NCBI RefSeq assembly: GCF_000346755.1
Contig: NZ_ANNV01000167.1
Location: 1-62,545, forward strand
DNA length: 62,545 bases
Direction of reading: 5' to 3'
From: Pseudomonas sp. CBZ-4
GTDB taxonomy: Bacteria > Pseudomonadota > Gammaproteobacteria > Pseudomonadales > Pseudomonadaceae
The position numbers and the translations under genes were made by a program. Numbering within the stretch: the first letter of the stretch is position 1; each line of letters opens with the position of its first letter. This document shows positions 58,798 through 62,545 of this stretch, in pieces. The notes under the pieces were generated by a model. It was not told the DNA's origin. It saw nothing but the letters and a program-made list of their open reading frames with translations, and ran no database searches.

Positions 58798-59706
58798 TCA
58801 AAACACCGACCACCCAATCCGCTCACTCAACAACTCCAACGCCTTGATCCCCGCCAGCGAGTTCCCCGCTGCATTCAACTCCGGCGACCACACGCACACC
58901 GTAAACTGCCCCGGCACCACCGCGACGATGCCGCCGCCCACGCCGCTCTTGCCCGGCAAGCCGACGCGGTAGGCGAAATTCCCCGCCTCGTCGTACAGCC
59001 CGCTGGTGGCCATGATCGAGTTGACCTGCTTGGTCTGGCGCGCCGTGAGGATCTGCTCGCCGCTGTGGGCGCTCACGCCTTCGTTGGCCAGGAAGCTGAA
59101 CGCCTTGGCCAGGTCCAGGCAGCTCATCTGCAACGCGCAGTAGTTGAAGTAGCTGTGCAGCACCGCGTCCACGTCGTTGTGGAAGTTGCCGAACGACTTC
59201 ATCAGGTAGGCCATGGCGGCATTGCGTGCCCCATGCTGGGCTTCGGATTCGGCGACGATGCTGTTGACCAGGATTTGCGGGTTACCCGACAGGCGCCGGA
59301 CAAAATCGCGCATCGACAGGATCGGCACGGCAAAACGTGACTGGTTGATATCGCAGATCACCAGCGCGCCGGCATTGATAAACGGATTGCGCGGCCGGCC
59401 GCGCTCAAACTCCAACTGCACCAGCGAGTTGAAAGGCTGCCCGGACGGTTCGTGGCCCAAGCGTTCCCAGATGGTTTCGCCACCGTGGTCGATGGCCTGC
59501 ACCAGGCTGAACACCTTGGAAATGCTCTGCACCGAAAACAACGTGTCGGCGTCGCCGGCACAGTAGGCGGCACCGTCGTTGCCGTACACGGCGATCCCCA
59601 GTTGATTGGCCGGCACATCGGCCAGCGCGGGGATGTAGTCGGCCACTTTGCCGAGGCCGATCAATGGACGAACTTCGTCCAGGATCGACTCCAGCAACGC
59701 CTGCAT
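58798..59706 (-). CDS. glsB: Glutaminase GlsB
   Basis: A 302-residue serine-dependent beta-lactamase-like glutaminase releasing ammonia from glutamine. Active-site motif SVQSISKVFS (S-x-x-K), then NPFINAGALV, ESEAQHGARN and KSGVGGGIVAVVPG. The frame opens at 59721, but AGGA six bases before the ATG at 59706 favours the shorter form. Confidence 0.93.
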   Translation of the reverse strand: MQALLESILDEVRPLIGLGKVADYIPALADVPANQLGIAVYGNDGAAYCAGDADTLFSVQSISKVFSLVQAIDHGGETIWERLGHEPSGQPFNSLVQLEFERGRPRNPFINAGALVICDINQSRFAVPILSMRDFVRRLSGNPQILVNSIVAESEAQHGARNAAMAYLMKSFGNFHNDVDAVLHSYFNYCALQMSCLDLAKAFSFLANEGVSAHSGEQILTARQTKQVNSIMATSGLYDEAGNFAYRVGLPGKSGVGGGIVAVVPGQFTVCVWSPELNAAGNSLAGIKALELLSERIGWSVF

Positions 59707-59770
59707 GTCTTGTCCTGTCATCTGTCTTGGAATCGGTGATAAGCGGGGCGCGGAGGATACCTGATCTCAA

Positions 59771-59800
59771 TGTGGGGAGGGAGCTTGCTCCCTTCCCATA
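59771..59800. repeat. REP-like half-site of another type
   Basis: TGTGGGGAGGGAGCTTGCTC followed by CCTTCC, an imperfect palindrome between glsB and the next gene; a different REP class from the others. Confidence 0.55.
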
Positions 59801-59817
59801 CCTGAGTATTTCCAGGC

Positions 59818-60228
59818 TTAGAAATGCGCCACATCCGACACCTGCTCATCCAGCACATCCCGCGCCAGCGCCCAGGCGCGGTCCTTGGACTCCACCACCA
59901 ACAGCGGATAACCCCAAGCCTTGCCGAACATCACGGCAAACGGCTTGAGCGCCAGGCGCTGGGCCGCGCTCGGTTCCACCTGGATCATGCCTTTGACGTA
60001 CGCACGCAACGCCGGCTTGTTTTTCTTCATCCAGATCGAGGCCTGCTTGCGCTCTTCATGGGCGTGCTCGTGATTGTTTTCATCCACCGATTTTTCGTGC
60101 AGCAGCACGAAGGCTTGTTGACGGGCCAACAGGCCTTCGAAAACCACAAAGGCATCTTCCGGCCCGCCTTCGTTGGGGGCGTCGAAGAAGATTTTGACCA
60201 CAGGGAAGGTTGTACTGTCGAGTCGCAT
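59818..60228 (-). CDS. Hypothetical protein under a Fur-like palindrome
   Basis: A 136-residue soluble protein with a His/Glu-rich stretch (NNHEHAHEE) near residue 55 and basic helices (WMKKNKPALRAYVKGMI). The C-terminal part is MFGKAWGYPLLVVESKDRAWALARD. No family is recognised. AGGAG lies 7 bases before the ATG, and the 7-1-7 palindrome at 60244-60258 sits immediately upstream, so it is probably iron- or metal-regulated. Confidence 0.75.
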   Translation of the reverse strand: MRLDSTTFPVVKIFFDAPNEGGPEDAFVVFEGLLARQQAFVLLHEKSVDENNHEHAHEERKQASIWMKKNKPALRAYVKGMIQVEPSAAQRLALKPFAVMFGKAWGYPLLVVESKDRAWALARDVLDEQVSDVAHF

Positions 60229-60243
60229 GGCAAAGCTCCTTAA

Positions 60244-60258
60244 TGAGAGTGACTCTCA
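60244..60258. promoter_or_regulatory. Fur-like 7-1-7 palindrome
   Basis: TGAGAGT-G-ACTCTCA is a perfect 7-1-7 inverted repeat and matches ten of fourteen Fur consensus positions (TGATAAT-N-ATTATCA). It lies 15 bases before the ATG of the gene at 60228 and about 80 bases before the AraC gene. It could also be the site of another regulator. Confidence 0.55.
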
Positions 60259-60337
60259 CTATAAGAGACAAAACCCTGGACGGCATTGCACAGAATAGCC
60301 AGACTATTTCGCAATTCAGCCAAGTTGCGCCCACACC

Positions 60338-61201
60338 ATGAAACACCACCGCCTCGACCTGCATGACCCGATGATGGCCAAGGACGCCGACGTCTTCCCC
60401 CGCGCCGTGGTGGCCGTGGGCGCCAGCAGCACCTCGGATACTTGGGAACATGCCCAGCACGCCCATCGCAAAGGCCAGTTGATGTACACCCTGCGCGGGG
60501 TCATCCACTGTGAAATCGAAGCGGGCATCTGGATCGTGCCGCCGCAATGCGCGCTGTGGATTCCCGGCGGCACCTTCCATGCCGCACGCGGGTCTGGCGA
60601 GGCGCAGGTCTACTGCCTGCTGATCGACCCCGACGCCGCCCGCGCCCTGCCCCCGCAATGCTGCACCCTGGCGGTGTCGGGGCTACTGCATGAGCTGATC
60701 AGCAAGGCCGTCGGCTTCCCGCAACTGTATGAAGAGCACGGCGCCCAGGGCCGCTTGATCAGTACGCTATTGGATGAACTGGCCGCCGCGCCCATCGAAG
60801 CCCTGCACCTGCCCATGCCGCAAGACCCACGGCTGCGGCGCCTGGCCGACAGCCTGCTGGCCGAGCCGACGGACAAGGCCACCCTCGGCCAATGGGCCGT
60901 GCGCATCGGCATGAGCGAGCGCAGCATGACGCGGCTGTTGCTGGAGGAACTGGGCCTGAGTTTCGGCCGTTGGCGCCGGCAGTTGCACGTGATCCTGTCC
61001 CTGCAACGGCTGGCCAAGGGCGACAGTGTGCAGCGCGTGGCCCTGGACCTGGGTTATGAGAACGCCAGTGGTTTCATCACCATGTTCCGCAAGGCCGTGG
61101 GCCAACCACCGGCGCGCTACCTGGCGGACCGCATGGGCACCCCAGGCAATGCCGCACTGCCCGGCATTGCGATGACGGAAACGCTGGATGCTGAACACTG
61201 A
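60338..61201 (+). CDS. AraC-family transcriptional regulator
   Basis: A 287-residue regulator with an N-terminal cupin sensor domain (HRKGQLMYTLRGVIHCEI, WIVPPQCALWIPGGTFH) and a C-terminal double helix-turn-helix (LGQWAVRIGMSERSMTRLL, VQRVALDLGYENASGFITMF). The effector is unknown. It is divergent from the hypothetical gene, with the Fur-like site between. Confidence 0.93.
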   Translation: MKHHRLDLHDPMMAKDADVFPRAVVAVGASSTSDTWEHAQHAHRKGQLMYTLRGVIHCEIEAGIWIVPPQCALWIPGGTFHAARGSGEAQVYCLLIDPDAARALPPQCCTLAVSGLLHELISKAVGFPQLYEEHGAQGRLISTLLDELAAAPIEALHLPMPQDPRLRRLADSLLAEPTDKATLGQWAVRIGMSERSMTRLLLEELGLSFGRWRRQLHVILSLQRLAKGDSVQRVALDLGYENASGFITMFRKAVGQPPARYLADRMGTPGNAALPGIAMTETLDAEH

Positions 61202-61378
61202 TCTCGCCGATAAAAATGCAAAATACTGATACACCAACTTTTTATGATTCTACATTTTAATAATTAGGTTAGAACCAAACGGCCTTTTACAGCCCCGCCG
61301 CCTGCCCCTACCTTGGACGCGAACAACCGACCCCCTGCCCGGTGGAGGTGACCATCCCGCACCAGACAAGGACAGACC

Positions 61379-62461
61379 ATGAGCATTGAATTCATCGGCT
61401 ACATTGGCGGCCATCACGCTTCCGAGATCCACCCGCGCAGCGGCCCCACCCTGCAACCGGACTACGTCGAAACCGTGGCCCGCGCCCACGAAGAAGCCGG
61501 TTTCGACCGTGCCCTGGTGGCGTTCCATTCCAACAGCCCGGACAGCACGCTGATCGCCTCCCACGCCGCCAGCGTGACAAAGAAGCTGCAATTCCTCATC
61601 GCCCATCGCCCGGGTTTCGCCCAACCGACGTTGGCCGCACGCCAGTTCACCACGCTGGATGTGTTCAACGGCGGGCGCACGGCGGTGCACATCATCACCG
61701 GCGGCGATGACCGCGAACTGCGCGCCGATGGCAGCCATATCGGCAAGGACGAACGTTACGCCCGCACCGACGAATACCTGAGCGTGGTGCGCCAGGAATG
61801 GACCAGCGAGCAACCCTTCGATTTCGCCGGCACCTACTACCAGGTCGAAGGCGCGCACTCCACGGTGAAGTCGCCGCAACAGCCGCATATCCCGCTGTAC
61901 TTCGGCGGTTCGTCACCCGCAGCCATCGCCGTGGCCGGCAAGCATGCCGACGTGTATGCGCTGTGGGGTGAGACCTACGAGCAAGTGCGTGAAATCGTCA
62001 CCCAGGTGCGCGCCGAGGCGGCCAAGCACGGGCGCACGATTCGCTTCAGTTTGTCGCTGCGCCCGATCCTCGCCGAGACCGAAGAGTTGGCCTGGGCACG
62101 CGCCGACAGCATCTTGCAGCAGGCTACCGCGCTGGCGGAACAGAATGGCTTTGTGCGCCGCGAACCGCCGAACGAAGGCTCGCGCCGTTTGCTTGCCGCC
62201 GCGGCGCAAGGCTCGCGCCTGGACAAGCGCTTGTGGACCGGGATTGCCGGACTGCTTGGCGCGCAGGGCAACTCCACGTCATTGGTGGGTACGGCTGAGC
62301 AAGTCGCCGAGGCGTTGGTGGACTACTACGACCTGGGGATCACTACGTTCCTGATCCGCGGGTTTGATCCGCTGAATGATGCGATTGATTACGGCAAACG
62401 CCTGATCCCGCTCACCCGCCAGTTGATCGCCGAACGCGAGCAGGCCCAGCAAGTCGCATAA
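61379..62461 (+). CDS. LLM-class alkanesulfonate-monooxygenase-like flavoenzyme
   Basis: A 360-residue member of the luciferase-like/SsuD family using reduced flavin, with the SsuD-type features TLIASHAASVTKKLQFLIAHRPGF, NGGRTAVHIITGGDDRELRADG and PHIPLYFGGSSPAAIAVAGKHADVYALWGE. It would desulfonate an organosulfonate or act on a related organosulfur compound. AAGGA lies upstream of the ATG. No flavin reductase or transporter is in view. Confidence 0.9.
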   Translation: MSIEFIGYIGGHHASEIHPRSGPTLQPDYVETVARAHEEAGFDRALVAFHSNSPDSTLIASHAASVTKKLQFLIAHRPGFAQPTLAARQFTTLDVFNGGRTAVHIITGGDDRELRADGSHIGKDERYARTDEYLSVVRQEWTSEQPFDFAGTYYQVEGAHSTVKSPQQPHIPLYFGGSSPAAIAVAGKHADVYALWGETYEQVREIVTQVRAEAAKHGRTIRFSLSLRPILAETEELAWARADSILQQATALAEQNGFVRREPPNEGSRRLLAAAAQGSRLDKRLWTGIAGLLGAQGNSTSLVGTAEQVAEALVDYYDLGITTFLIRGFDPLNDAIDYGKRLIPLTRQLIAEREQAQQVA

Positions 62462-62482
62462 TCCAGAACACTGCAAAACCAA

Positions 62483-62545
62483 ATGTGGAAACTGGCTTGT
62501 GTGGGAGCTGGCTTCTGTGGGAGCTGGCTTGCCTGCGATGCAGGC
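62483..62545. repeat. Tandem partial REP copies at window edge
   Basis: Three partial copies of TGTGGGAGCTGGCTT run head to tail, the first with a changed base set (TGTGGAAACTGGCTTGTG), the last continuing into TGCCTGCGATGCAGGC at the end of the window. Confidence 0.75.

Overview
The window is high-GC bacterial DNA whose protein families, REP-type repeats (GTGGGAGCTGGCTTGCCTGC and its GCGGGCTTGCCCGC variant) and codon use point to a denitrifying member of the Pseudomonas fluorescens group. This is an inference from gene content; no rRNA or tRNA lies in the window.

Positions 1-19200 hold a complete denitrification island for nitrite and nitric oxide reduction. On the left are nnrS and, divergently, dnr (the NO-sensing Crp/Fnr regulator) with the small dnrP, followed by norCBD on the minus strand. 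On the right are nirQ-nirO-nirP (minus) and, divergently, nirSMCFDLGHJEN (plus). nirS with nirM/nirC forms the cytochrome cd1 system. nirF, nirDLGH, nirJ, nirE and nirN make and insert heme d1, norCB removes the NO produced, and nirQ/norD are AAA+/VWA activation factors. A degenerate HemN-like gene and a CopD-like membrane gene close the island. Five FNR/DNR-type boxes (TTGAT-N4-ATCAA) lie before nnrS/dnr, norC, nirQ/nirS, hemN-like and the CopD-like gene, four of them 55-59 bases before a start codon. Two copies of a dispersed repeat bracket the nnrS-dnr-nor block.

Positions 19200-29400 hold an OprD-type porin, a copper-delivery pair (SCO and PCu(A)C) with a DUF2946 gene, then an accessory patch with a family of roughly 130-residue paralogs (two intact on minus, one intact on plus, two decayed remnants). 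After these come three GNAT acetyltransferases, a MerR regulator, an NAD-dependent epimerase and a TPM-domain membrane protein.

Positions 29400-43400 are mostly ordinary core and accessory metabolism: an RsbQ-like hydrolase overlapping a PAS histidine kinase, a DapF paralog, two divergent L,D-transpeptidases, a creatininase-family hydrolase, a GST, DUF924, an acyltransferase-like membrane protein, metE and a LysE exporter.

Positions 43527-46330 form an AT-richer islet encoding an AAA ATPase and an HNH nuclease three bases apart, which looks like a Septu (PtuA/PtuB)-like antiphage module with an unusual N-terminal extension. It is followed by a LysR remnant and a GFA-family enzyme.

Positions 47300-54130 hold one co-oriented set: LacI regulator, ABC binding protein, two permeases, ATPase, phosphodiesterase and OprD-like porin, probably for uptake and cleavage of an organophosphate. 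The right end holds the carboxynorspermidine pair (nspC and a saccharopine-dehydrogenase-like synthase) with a strong terminator, a DUF6124 gene behind a structured leader, mddA, glutaminase, a gene under a Fur-like palindrome, an AraC regulator and an alkanesulfonate-monooxygenase-like enzyme. REP pairs separate many of these units.
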